From assembly GCA_040394475.1 (NCBI GenBank), contig JBEBSD010000106.1:1-17016 (forward strand): a DNA stretch of 17,016 nt. The letters run 5' to 3'. The notes below the pieces were generated by a model. The model had not been told where the DNA came from. It did no database searches and saw nothing but the letters and a program-made list of their open reading frames with translations. This DNA comes from JBEBSD01 sp040394475 (GTDB lineage Bacteria > Bacteroidota > Bacteroidia > Cytophagales > Spirosomataceae). The translations under genes and the position numbers were made by a program. This document shows positions 1 to 7,112 of this stretch, one piece after another. Position 1 is the first letter of the stretch; each line of letters opens with the position of its first letter.

Positions 1-250
1 ACAGGCTGAGTCCCTGATCAAAAAAATACTGTGCGCTGTCGGAATCGGTGGTCACCGGATACGAATGACTGCCCCAGCCCGGCAATGCGCCGGTGTACCG
101 GCCCTCCGCCGACAAGGTTATCTTCTCCGTGCCCGCCGTACCGCAGACGGGAATGACCACCGGCTGCGATTCCGAAGGCCGCAGCCCCGAAGCATTTAAC
201 CAGACAAGGCCTGAAACAAACAGCATCAGAACAACAAGCAGCGTTTTCAT
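1..250 (-). CDS. Secreted TPR-type protein, N-terminal part (cut by window edge)
   Basis: The reading frame opens at an ATG at 250 and runs off the left edge, giving the first 83 residues. It begins with a signal peptide: MKTLL, then a hydrophobic stretch to about residue 18. The mature part contains GWGSHSYPVTTDSDSAQYFF followed by DQGLSL. This matches the pattern (G-x-x-x-H-PVTT-x-x-x-x-AQ-x-FFDQGL) that opens a family of large periplasmic tetratricopeptide-repeat proteins common in Bacteroidota and other phyla; their function is not established. A Cys at about residue 42 is not in a lipobox. The family assignment rests on this short motif only, since the repeats would lie outside the window. 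The 277 bases upstream hold a simple repeat and a possible promoter. Confidence 0.72.
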   Translation of the reverse strand, partial: MKTLLVVLMLFVSGLVWLNASGLRPSESQPVVIPVCGTAGTEKITLSAEGRYTGALPGWGSHSYPVTTDSDSAQYFFDQGLSL

Positions 251-387
251 GTTTATAAAAAGGTTTGAGCTATTAGCTGTCAGGCATTAGCCGCGCGGCG
301 GGCCGCCTTATTCATCGGCCGGTTTGTGTGCTGCTAAAACCTAAAAGCTCATGGCTATTTCATCTGTATGGAATTAAGGTTCATTTC

Positions 388-472
388 CGACCTCCGAAAG
401 CCGATAGCCGAAAGCCGAAAGCTGACAGCCGAAAGCTGAAAGCTGACAGCCGAAAGCCGACCTCCAAAAGCC
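388..472. repeat. AGCYGAAAGC-type simple repeat
   Basis: The stretch is made of variants of AGCCGAAAGC, AGCTGAAAGC and AGCTGACAGC in near-tandem order. It is bracketed by two 15-base near-copies, CGACCTCCGAAAGCC at 388-402 and CGACCTCCAAAAGCC at 458-472, which differ at one base. A fragment in the same style, TTAGCTGTCAGGCATTAGC, lies further left near 274-292. No credible reading frame crosses it. It fills most of the 251-527 gap between two minus-strand genes; apart from the GC-rich palindrome GGCGGGCCGCC near 297-307 I see nothing else there. Confidence 0.75.
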
Positions 473-483
473 ATTCAACAAGC

Positions 484-491
484 TAAAGATA
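484..491 (-). promoter_or_regulatory. Possible -7 promoter element for the TPR-type gene
   Basis: On the minus strand the sequence reads GTTTTGTATCTTTAGC. TATCTTTA matches 7 of 8 positions of the Bacteroidota -7 consensus TAnnTTTG. A clear TTTG at the usual -33 distance is absent; TTCTG near 511-515 is the closest candidate. It would give a leader of about 230 bases containing the repeat before the ATG at 250. The call is weak. Confidence 0.3.
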
Positions 492-527
492 CAAAACAAT
501 CCATTTTATTCAGAACAGCCCCCAAAT

Positions 528-950
528 TTATGGCGCTGCCGGCTGCCCGGCCTGTTTCTTTAACCCCTTCATCAATTTGCGGATGGCCGCCTGCTGTGAA
601 TTAAAACCATTGCTGCCATTGGGACTGGCCTTATAACCGGGTGAGTGCCATTCGTCTTTTCCCGCGTGCAGTTCCACACGCACTTCAATCGATTTCCCGC
701 CCCAGGAAGTCCAGGTGATTCCTGTGGAGCCGTGTGCGCGGACAATCATTTCAAAATCGGCGCTGCCTCTCGTACTGACTACCTGCCAATAGCCCCATTG
801 CTGCAGATTACGCTTTATATCCTGTACAATTTCTTTTGGTTCCCCGCTTACGTACACGGCTTTTCCCCTTTCGAAAAATGCCTTTTGCCCCCATGCGCCC
901 ATGCTCACTACCGTGAGCAGCATACTGATCGTGAAATTTCTGATTGTCAT
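528..950 (-). CDS. Small secreted protein of unknown function
   Basis: The chosen start is the ATG at 950 (MTIRNF), giving 140 aa. The frame is open up to an ATG at 1088, but only the shorter form starts directly with a signal peptide: the hydrophobic stretch ISMLLTVVSMGAWG ends near residue 21, just before QKAFFERGKA. The mature part of about 120 residues looks like a compact alpha/beta domain: a helix rich in K, Q and W (IVQDIKRNLQQWGYW), strands ADFEMIVRA and IEVRVEL, an aromatic/glycine loop DEWHSPGYKASPNGSNGFNS, and a basic C-terminal helix (AIRKLMKGLKK). I do not recognise the family. The shape is reminiscent of small exported domains with a helix followed by sheet, but no function is proposed. 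It is divergent from the beta-barrel gene at 1179. Confidence 0.7.
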   Translation of the reverse strand: MTIRNFTISMLLTVVSMGAWGQKAFFERGKAVYVSGEPKEIVQDIKRNLQQWGYWQVVSTRGSADFEMIVRAHGSTGITWTSWGGKSIEVRVELHAGKDEWHSPGYKASPNGSNGFNSQQAAIRKLMKGLKKQAGQPAAP

Positions 951-1113
951 AAAATTTACTGTTAAATGGTTGCGGATCTGCTGGATTATAATGGATGCAA
1001 GTTGCACGGAAATGCAGGCAGAAAACATACCCGTATTCAACCAGATTTTCCAGGTTGAAAAATGGCTGAAATCAGGGGTGTTTTTCAAAGACCCTTTTAC
1101 GGAATTTTGCAGC

Positions 1114-1129
1114 GAACGGTTACCCGTTC
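1114..1129. promoter_or_regulatory. Inverted repeat in the divergent intergenic region
   Basis: GAACGG-TTAC-CCGTTC is a perfect 6-base inverted repeat with a 4-base centre, 49 bases upstream of the beta-barrel start codon at 1179. It could be an operator or a leader hairpin for the barrel gene. No TAnnTTTG element was found beside it, so its role is a guess. Confidence 0.3.
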
Positions 1130-1178
1130 CGACAGGTGTTCACACCATTAATCATTCACCATTAAACAAAATATTCTT

Positions 1179-1913
1179 ATGAAGACACTACCCTTATGGC
1201 TCCTGGTAATCGTGGCGGCAGTCAGCCAGCCGGTACAGGCCCAGCAGCGCAAGACATTCTTTTTCGGCGGAAACGCCGGTCTGAACCTGGCGTCTTATTT
1301 TATGACGGAAGATTATGCCGATTACTATACCCGCAGAAAACCGGTGGCAGGGATTACCGCGGGATTTGTTGCCGGCGCTGCTTTTGGTAAAATGGGAGTC
1401 CAGTCGGGAATCCACTTTACGCAAAAGGGTACCAGGGCCGAAACCGAGAACTTCCGATTGAATAATGGCGGCGTCGGCTATCTGAAAGGATGGGAAAAGG
1501 CAAATTTCGTTACCATTCCGCTGTTTTTTAGGTATCAGTTCACCGATGACAAAATCGGGTTCTTCATCGCTGCCGGCCCCAGCTTTAACCTCGCAATCGG
1601 CGGATCGTACCGCAGCAGCGTGCATACTGCGGCAGGGCAATCTGCCCATGAATCGGGCAGTCTGAAATTCGGGAACGGCCTTACGCAAACCTACCGGCGT
1701 TTTCAGCCCGCGTTTGGCATCAATCCGGGGGTGACGTTTAAGGCCGGGGAATCCGGCCGAATCGGTGTAAACCTACTTTTTGACCTTGGATTCAATGCGC
1801 TTAACCGCCGCCGCGCCGAGGCCGGTAATGTCAATGGTGCGATCAGCAATATAGGGACGGCCATCAACTTTACTTATGTGAAGCATTTGCCGCTCGGCCG
1901 GAATGAAAATTAA
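1179..1913 (+). CDS. Outer-membrane beta-barrel (porin-family) protein
   Basis: The 244-aa protein starts with a clear signal peptide (MKTLPLWLLVIVAAVSQPVQA, cleavage before QQRK). The rest is glycine- and aromatic-rich with alternating amphipathic strands, such as FFFGGNAGLNLASYFM, VAGITAGFVAGAAFGK, MGVQSGIHFTQKGTR, FVTIPLFFRYQF and GFFIAAGPSFNLAIGGS. This is the usual pattern of the OMP_b-brl_2 / PorT-like 8-stranded barrels of Bacteroidota, and the length fits that family. The internal motif with a family-typical IP(L)xxRY after a K-rich turn supports it. The ligand or partner cannot be read from sequence. It lies upstream of a two-component system in the same direction, but a 124-base gap with a weak terminator-like signal argues against one operon. 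Confidence 0.82.
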   Translation: MKTLPLWLLVIVAAVSQPVQAQQRKTFFFGGNAGLNLASYFMTEDYADYYTRRKPVAGITAGFVAGAAFGKMGVQSGIHFTQKGTRAETENFRLNNGGVGYLKGWEKANFVTIPLFFRYQFTDDKIGFFIAAGPSFNLAIGGSYRSSVHTAAGQSAHESGSLKFGNGLTQTYRRFQPAFGINPGVTFKAGESGRIGVNLLFDLGFNALNRRRAEAGNVNGAISNIGTAINFTYVKHLPLGRNEN

Positions 1914-1918
1914 GTAAG

Positions 1919-1963
1919 CCGGTTAACCGGATAGTAACCGCTAAATGGTATATTCATTTTTTT
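1919..1963 (+). terminator. Palindrome and weak AT hairpin with T-run
   Basis: Directly after the barrel stop codon lies the perfect 12-base palindrome CCGGTTAACCGG (1919-1930). It is followed by AAATG (1943-1947) pairing with CATTT (1955-1959) and a run of seven T (1957-1963). The stem is only five weak base pairs, so termination is possible but uncertain. A second perfect palindrome, ACGATATCGT, lies at 1983-1992. Confidence 0.3.
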
Positions 1964-2037
1964 AACACTTGAATGCCTGATTACGATATCGTGTGAGAGC
2001 GGTAGAAAAGACGATTTTGACGTATAAACCAGCACCT

Positions 2038-4041
2038 ATGTCCCGCACACTGAACGGCATTTACTGTTTATGGATTCCGCTGATCCTGCAGATGGGATGG
2101 CTCCTGTTGCAGGCGCCCCAGGGAATCCCGGGCGTAACCGGCTACTCCGACAGCCTGGTGACGGCGCTTGAAAAACCGATTCCCGATTCGGCTAAAATCC
2201 GGATACAGTACCTGCTGGCCGACTATTGGAGCGACCGTGACAGCAGCAAGGCGTTTTATTATGTCAGAGAGGGATTGCAGAACAGCAGGTCCGACCCCTT
2301 TCTGAATGCGATCGGATACTTTTACCTGGCGGGGAATTATTTCAGTTACGATGGTGAGAAAAGTGCCAACCTGTACCTGAAGGCAGACAGCCTGCTTCAG
2401 CCATTTACGACGCCGGAAGCCTACGTGTTCCGGTCCAGGGCATGGCATAACTACGGCGCTTTGCAGCAGGCGCAGGACGACGAATATGCTTTTGCTGACA
2501 TTCTGCTGAACAAAGCGATTCCGTTTGCACAAATGGCCAGGGATTCGGTAAGGGTCGGGAAACACTACCTTTCGTTAGGAATCATATTGACGAATCAGGT
2601 CAACTACGACCGGTCGATCGAGTACCTCAGACGAGCAGAAGCGATTTTTGAACAACACCCTGCAGACGATCCGGACCGGATAGATCTTTACCTGAAGTTT
2701 GCCCGGAATTATATTTTTAAAAAGCAGCCCGGACCTGTTCCGGCCTATCTTCAAAAAACAAAAAAGCTGCTCGCGAAAGACCGGCAATCTCACTACTGGC
2801 CGGAGTATTACCTGATCGAAGGGATGTACCACCAGTTGGATAGCAATTATTCGGCGGCCCTGACGAGCTTCGATCAGGGGATACGGGTGGCGGAGGAAGT
2901 GAAAAGAGAGGAGGAAGTGGCAGCGATATTGTTCCAGAAGTACCGGGTGTACAGAGCGCAGAAGAAGTATCGGCAGGCGGTGGCGACGCTGGAAACAGTC
3001 ATGAAAGGCGAAGATGAAATGCAGGTTGCCCGCAACCGGCTGCTCCACTATTTTCACATGGCGGAAACCCAGGCGCTGCTCCACAATTACTCTAAGGCCT
3101 ACGACTGGCTCCTGAAATTTACGGTGCTGGCAGATAGCGCCAAGATGGAACAGACCACCCGCGAAGTAGCCGCCCTGGAAGCCCGGTACCAGTCATCGGA
3201 AAAGGAAAGGCAGATTCTCTTACTGCAATCAAAAAATGAAAAGGCGGAACTGACGATCAGGAACAACAAGTTGTTCCAATGGCTGCTTGGAACGGTTAGC
3301 GTGTTTTTGCTGGTACTGGCTGCCCTGCTTTTCTTTTTTTACCGGAATACCCGTAAGCTGATGGAGCACCAGCAGCAAGTGCATACACTCGAACTTCATA
3401 AGCTGAAGCAGGAGCAGCGGATTCTGCAGCTCTCCGCTATCCTCGAAGGGCAGGAGCAGGAACGGACCCGCCTTGCCCGCGACCTTCACGACGGTCTGGG
3501 AGGATTGTTGTCAGGTATTAAAATTGAATTATCCGAGAAGATCAGGCATGCCGGAAACGGAGAGCAGTTTCAGCCGGTTATCGGGCACCTGGATGCGGCC
3601 GTGAACGAGCTGCGGCGAATTGCCAGAAGCCTGATGCCCGAGATACTGACGCAATACGGATTGACGGAAGCAGTACGTGAATTTTGTAAGTCACTGAGTA
3701 TTCCCACCGGCCCAGCAGTGGTTTGCCAGGTTTTCAACTACCAGGGTCAATTACCCGCTGAAAAGGAGGTCGTACTGTACCGGATCATTCAGGAACTGGT
3801 GAATAATGCGGTTAAGCATGCCCGGGCCAGCCAGATTCTCGTGGTATTGCAACAGCGTGATGCAATACTGTACGTTACGGTAGAAGATAATGGAATTGGG
3901 TTCAAAACCGATGGGATTAACCATAAAGTCAGTTCGGGGATAGCCAGTATCCAGGCAAGATCCGAGTTTTTACAAGGAGAACTCGCTATCCACTCGTCTC
4001 CCGGCAATGGTACCACCGTCACGCTGGAATGCCCTGTTTAA
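2038..4041 (+). CDS. TPR-containing sensor histidine kinase (HisKA_3 type)
   Basis: I prefer the ATG at 2038 (667 aa); an in-frame GTG at 1993 would add 15 residues without signal-peptide character. Numbering is from 2038. A hydrophobic N-terminal segment (about 7-28) probably exports the sensor. Residues about 60-385 are helical repeats with TPR spacing (for example AFYYVREGL, YDRSIEYLRRAEAIFEQHP, YSAALTSFDQGIRVAEE). A coiled-coil stretch leads to a membrane helix at about 412-436. The dimerisation domain carries the H-box ARDLHDGLGG with phospho-acceptor His484. The ATPase domain has the N-box ELVNNAVKH (586-594), the G1 box DNGIGF (617-622) and a terminal SPGNGTTV. It should autophosphorylate on His484 and pass phosphate to the regulator encoded 12 bases downstream. 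The signal sensed is unknown. This architecture is frequent in Bacteroidota. Confidence 0.9.
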   Translation: MSRTLNGIYCLWIPLILQMGWLLLQAPQGIPGVTGYSDSLVTALEKPIPDSAKIRIQYLLADYWSDRDSSKAFYYVREGLQNSRSDPFLNAIGYFYLAGNYFSYDGEKSANLYLKADSLLQPFTTPEAYVFRSRAWHNYGALQQAQDDEYAFADILLNKAIPFAQMARDSVRVGKHYLSLGIILTNQVNYDRSIEYLRRAEAIFEQHPADDPDRIDLYLKFARNYIFKKQPGPVPAYLQKTKKLLAKDRQSHYWPEYYLIEGMYHQLDSNYSAALTSFDQGIRVAEEVKREEEVAAILFQKYRVYRAQKKYRQAVATLETVMKGEDEMQVARNRLLHYFHMAETQALLHNYSKAYDWLLKFTVLADSAKMEQTTREVAALEARYQSSEKERQILLLQSKNEKAELTIRNNKLFQWLLGTVSVFLLVLAALLFFFYRNTRKLMEHQQQVHTLELHKLKQEQRILQLSAILEGQEQERTRLARDLHDGLGGLLSGIKIELSEKIRHAGNGEQFQPVIGHLDAAVNELRRIARSLMPEILTQYGLTEAVREFCKSLSIPTGPAVVCQVFNYQGQLPAEKEVVLYRIIQELVNNAVKHARASQILVVLQQRDAILYVTVEDNGIGFKTDGINHKVSSGIASIQARSEFLQGELAIHSSPGNGTTVTLECPV

Positions 4042-4053
4042 TGGAAAAAGGAT

Positions 4054-4674
4054 ATGGACGTATTTATCATTGATGATCATCCGATTGTACTGGAAGGACT
4101 GGAGAACCTGCTTCGTCAGCGCGAAAGTATTCACGTGACCGGCGCCTTTGCCAGTGCGGGCGCGGCACTTGAAGCGCTTGAAAAGGCGCAGCCCGACGTC
4201 ATACTGCTGGATATCAACCTTCCGGACAGGGGAGGGGTTGACGTGTGCAAGCAGATCCGGGAGACGTATCCTGCCGTTAAAATCATCGCACTGAGCGTCC
4301 ACAATGAGCGGCCGGTAATCCTGAACATGCTGCAGAGCGGCGCCAATGGATACCTGCTGAAAAATGCATTGGGAAGTGATATTATAGATGCCTTATGGGA
4401 CGTGATGGGCGGGAAAATGTACCTGTGCCCCGGCGTCATCAGCGCCCTCGGCAATATGGAGCGGCAGGCCTTAAAGGAAATACCCCGCCTCACCCGCCGC
4501 GAAAAGGAAATCCTGCTCCTGATAGGCGAGGGGCATACAACACAGCAGATCGCCGGGAAATTGTTCATCAGCACGCATACCGTGGAAAGCCACCGCAAAA
4601 ACCTGATGGACAAATTCGGGGCGCCGAACACTACTACCGTTCTGAAAATAGCAACCGAGTATGGATTGATCTGA
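4054..4674 (+). CDS. NarL/FixJ-type response regulator
   Basis: The 206-aa protein has an N-terminal receiver domain: acidic pair D7-D8 (FIIDDHP), phospho-acceptor D53 in VILLDINLP, switch residue S81 in IIALSV, and the conserved K103 in YLLKNA. Residues about 145-206 form a LuxR-type helix-turn-helix (LTRREKEILLLIGEG, IAGKLFISTHTVESHRKNL). It starts 12 bases after the kinase stop codon behind AAAAAGGA, one of the few convincing Shine-Dalgarno-like sites here. It is almost certainly the cognate regulator of the kinase and a DNA-binding transcription factor. Its targets are unknown; the neighbouring beta-barrel and TonB receptor genes are the obvious candidates by position only. Confidence 0.93.
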   Translation: MDVFIIDDHPIVLEGLENLLRQRESIHVTGAFASAGAALEALEKAQPDVILLDINLPDRGGVDVCKQIRETYPAVKIIALSVHNERPVILNMLQSGANGYLLKNALGSDIIDALWDVMGGKMYLCPGVISALGNMERQALKEIPRLTRREKEILLLIGEGHTTQQIAGKLFISTHTVESHRKNLMDKFGAPNTTTVLKIATEYGLI

Positions 4675-4746
4675 CTTCCGGCGCTCATTTTTACGCACTG
4701 AAAGGTAAATTTTGCCGGGAAACGACACGTCTGTCAAAAATGTTTT

Positions 4747-4754
4747 TACATTTG
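4747..4754 (+). promoter_or_regulatory. Bacteroidota -7 promoter element of the TonB receptor gene
   Basis: TACATTTG matches the Bacteroidota -7 consensus TAnnTTTG exactly. Transcription would begin around 4760, about 20 bases before the start codon at 4783. No good TTTG lies at the expected -33 distance (the nearest, 4711-4714, is too far), which would fit a weak or activated promoter. Confidence 0.55.
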
Positions 4755-4755
4755 C

Positions 4756-4777
4756 AGACTAAACATAATTAGTCTAA
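4756..4777 (+). promoter_or_regulatory. Putative metal-regulator operator (TTAG-n-CTAA palindrome)
   Basis: AGACTAA (4756-4762) and TTAGTCT (4769-4775) form a perfect 7-base inverted repeat around ACATAA. The right arm extends to TTAGTCTAA (4769-4777), itself a palindrome around a central T. It lies between the -7 element and the ATG of an iron-type TonB receptor, a position where a bound repressor would block transcription. TTAG/CTAA half-sites are known for DtxR/IdeR/MntR-family iron or manganese regulators, so iron control is a reasonable inference. The exact regulator cannot be told from sequence. Confidence 0.5.
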
Positions 4778-4782
4778 ATAAA

Positions 4783-7107
4783 ATGTATGCAAAATTACCA
4801 ATCTCGTTAGCAGCTATTTTTATCTCTTTGCTGGCCGGGCTTGAAGCAGTGGCCCAGGAACGGCAAATCCGGATTACGAATGAACAAAGGCTACCGGTTC
4901 CGCATGCGACGATTTACCTGAACCAGAAAGCAATCGGTAAATCCGATGAACAAGGGACCTATACCCTGCAATCCGATTTGAAAAATCCGATGAATCTCCT
5001 GATCACTGCAGTAGGTTACGCGCCATTTTCGGTCCGGGTTAAACCGGATACCCTTACCGTGCTGCCGGTTACGTTAGCCATGGACGACGTCCGGTTGAAA
5101 GAAGTAGTGGTTACGGCGGGAAGAAAAGTAGAAAGTATCGACGAAATCCCTTCTTCCGTCTCCATTCTTACCCGCAGGGAAATAGAAGCCCAGGCCATGA
5201 TCAGCCAGGACCTGTCGGCCATCCTGGGCAACAGCGTGCCCGGGCTGGGAACCGGGACCAACAAAGCATCGAACTCGGGCCAAACGCTCCGCGGAAGGCA
5301 GGTGCTGGTGCTGATCGACGGTATCCCGCAATCTACGCCGCTGATGAACGGTTCAAGGGATATCCGGACAATTTCGCCGTTGGCCATCGAGCGCGTCGAA
5401 GTCATCAAGGGCGCCACTTCCATTTACGGAAACGGATCGGGCGGCGGCATCATTAACTACATTACCAAAAAGCCGCAGGGGGACAGGAAAATAAGCGGAC
5501 AAACCAATGTGGGGACCAGCCTCAATCCCTTGCATACCTCTGAAACACTGAGTTACAGGGCGTCTCAGCTCCTGCAGGGGAAACTGGATAAGTTAAGCTA
5601 CGTGGTCAGCGGAAGTATGGATTATACCGGCTTATTCCGCGACGGCAAAGGCGAAGCCAATGGTCAGGATGACGGGCTTTCCAATACCTACCAGTATAAT
5701 GCTTTTATTAAGACGGGCTATCAGTTCAATGACAAAACCTCGCTCACAGCGTTCTATAATTTTTATAAGAGCATCCAGAAATCGGATTATATCAACAAGG
5801 CGGGCGTGTACGGACAAACGCCTTCAATAGGGATCAAGGGAGATAATCCGGGCGATCCGGCCGGGACGCCGTTCAACCACAACGTGTCGCTCAACTTCCA
5901 CAGGGATGAACTTTTCGGACAAACTTCGCTCGATCTGACGGCCTATTACAATCATTTTATTTCAATGAACCGGTATGTGCCCGGCGGCACGGCCTGGTAT
6001 GGTCCCGGACAAACCCAGATCCAATCTACCAAAAAAGGCATCCGCCTGAATTTGAATACCCCCTGGAAATTGGGGCCGATACCGGGAGAAGTCACCTATG
6101 GGATTGACCTGCTGAATGATAAAACAAACCAGTTTCTAACCGATGGCCGGATTTACATTCCCGACATGGATATGGTCAACCTGGCCCCGTACGCGCAGCT
6201 TAAAGCGGACCTCCTTCCGGACCTGATTTTCAAGGGAGGCGTACGGTATGAGAACGCCTCGGTGACGGTAAAGGATTTCAACACGATCGCAACCGGTCCG
6301 GACGGGCAGGGCAGTATTTTTGTAAAGGGCGGAAAGATCCCGTATAATGCGACCATGTTCAACGCAGGGTTACGGTACACCCGGTTTGACCTGTTCAACC
6401 CGTTTGTGAGTTTTTCTCAGGGATTTGCGATCAATGAGCTGGGCAGGATTTTACGGAGAGCCACGGAAAGTACCCTGGATAACCTTGAAACCGACGCGAT
6501 CATTACCAATAATTATGAGGTGGGTTTTTCTTCCCGGTATCAATGGCTCAGCCTGTCGGCGGCCTATTATTTCAGCACATCGGAACTGGGGCTGAATATG
6601 GTGGATGTAGGAGGCTATCTGATGCCGCAGCGGGAGCCGGAGGAGGTGCGCGGCTATGAGCTGGCAGTGGATGCACGGCTGAGCTCCAAAGTGTCTGTGG
6701 GCGGAAGCTATGCCTATGTGGAAGGAAAGGCGGAACTCGACGACGGCAAGAAGGTATACCTGAACGGCATCCGCATTGCACCGCCCAAAGGAACGGGTTA
6801 TATTTATTACAAACCGGTCCAGAGGCTCGACCTGCGGCTGTTTTGGGTACATACCGGTTCCCGCGACCGTTTTGAGGTGAATAGCAGCGGAAAGTACAAC
6901 AACAGCGAAGGTGCCGTCAGACCGGTTAACTTGTTTAATTTAGCGGCCGGTTATACCGTTAATCCCTCATGGCGGGTGTCGCTCGGTATTGAGAATATTT
7001 TCAACACTTCGTATTACCCGGTGGTCAGCCAGTACAGAGGAATCGACGCGGAATACGTTCGTGGCAACGGTATGATCGCCAATCTGAATGTTTCATTTCA
7101 ACTCTGA
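4783..7107 (+). CDS. TonB-dependent siderophore-type outer-membrane receptor
   Basis: The 774-aa length is normal for a TonB-dependent receptor. A signal peptide ends at AVA-Q (residue 24/25). Residues about 27-100 form the carboxypeptidase-regulatory-like domain typical of Bacteroidota receptors (VPHATIYLNQKAIGKSDEQG). LKEVVVTAG (105-113) is the TonB-box-like segment. The plug (about 118-230) contains TLRGRQVLVLIDGIPQS and IERVEVIKGATSIYGNGSGG followed by INYITKK, closest in style to IutA/FhuE-like siderophore receptors. The remainder is a 22-strand barrel ending in a terminal strand (MIANLNVSFQL). It should import a ferric chelate using TonB-ExbBD energy. The PepSY-TM gene 5 bases downstream and the metal-operator-like palindrome upstream support an iron role. 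The exact ligand is unknown. Confidence 0.9.
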   Translation: MYAKLPISLAAIFISLLAGLEAVAQERQIRITNEQRLPVPHATIYLNQKAIGKSDEQGTYTLQSDLKNPMNLLITAVGYAPFSVRVKPDTLTVLPVTLAMDDVRLKEVVVTAGRKVESIDEIPSSVSILTRREIEAQAMISQDLSAILGNSVPGLGTGTNKASNSGQTLRGRQVLVLIDGIPQSTPLMNGSRDIRTISPLAIERVEVIKGATSIYGNGSGGGIINYITKKPQGDRKISGQTNVGTSLNPLHTSETLSYRASQLLQGKLDKLSYVVSGSMDYTGLFRDGKGEANGQDDGLSNTYQYNAFIKTGYQFNDKTSLTAFYNFYKSIQKSDYINKAGVYGQTPSIGIKGDNPGDPAGTPFNHNVSLNFHRDELFGQTSLDLTAYYNHFISMNRYVPGGTAWYGPGQTQIQSTKKGIRLNLNTPWKLGPIPGEVTYGIDLLNDKTNQFLTDGRIYIPDMDMVNLAPYAQLKADLLPDLIFKGGVRYENASVTVKDFNTIATGPDGQGSIFVKGGKIPYNATMFNAGLRYTRFDLFNPFVSFSQGFAINELGRILRRATESTLDNLETDAIITNNYEVGFSSRYQWLSLSAAYYFSTSELGLNMVDVGGYLMPQREPEEVRGYELAVDARLSSKVSVGGSYAYVEGKAELDDGKKVYLNGIRIAPPKGTGYIYYKPVQRLDLRLFWVHTGSRDRFEVNSSGKYNNSEGAVRPVNLFNLAAGYTVNPSWRVSLGIENIFNTSYYPVVSQYRGIDAEYVRGNGMIANLNVSFQL

Positions 7108-7112
7108 CCGGA

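Noticed and set aside
951..1088. Upstream extension of the small secreted protein
   Set aside because: A signal peptide starts at the ATG at 950, so the extension would be lost or block export.
1993..2037. GTG start for the histidine kinase
   Set aside because: The ATG at 2038 directly precedes the hydrophobic export segment; the added residues show no family character.
4131..4688. Long minus-strand frame opposite the response regulator
   Set aside because: It mirrors the codon pattern of the strongly supported receiver/LuxR gene, has no recognisable domain and is an antisense shadow.
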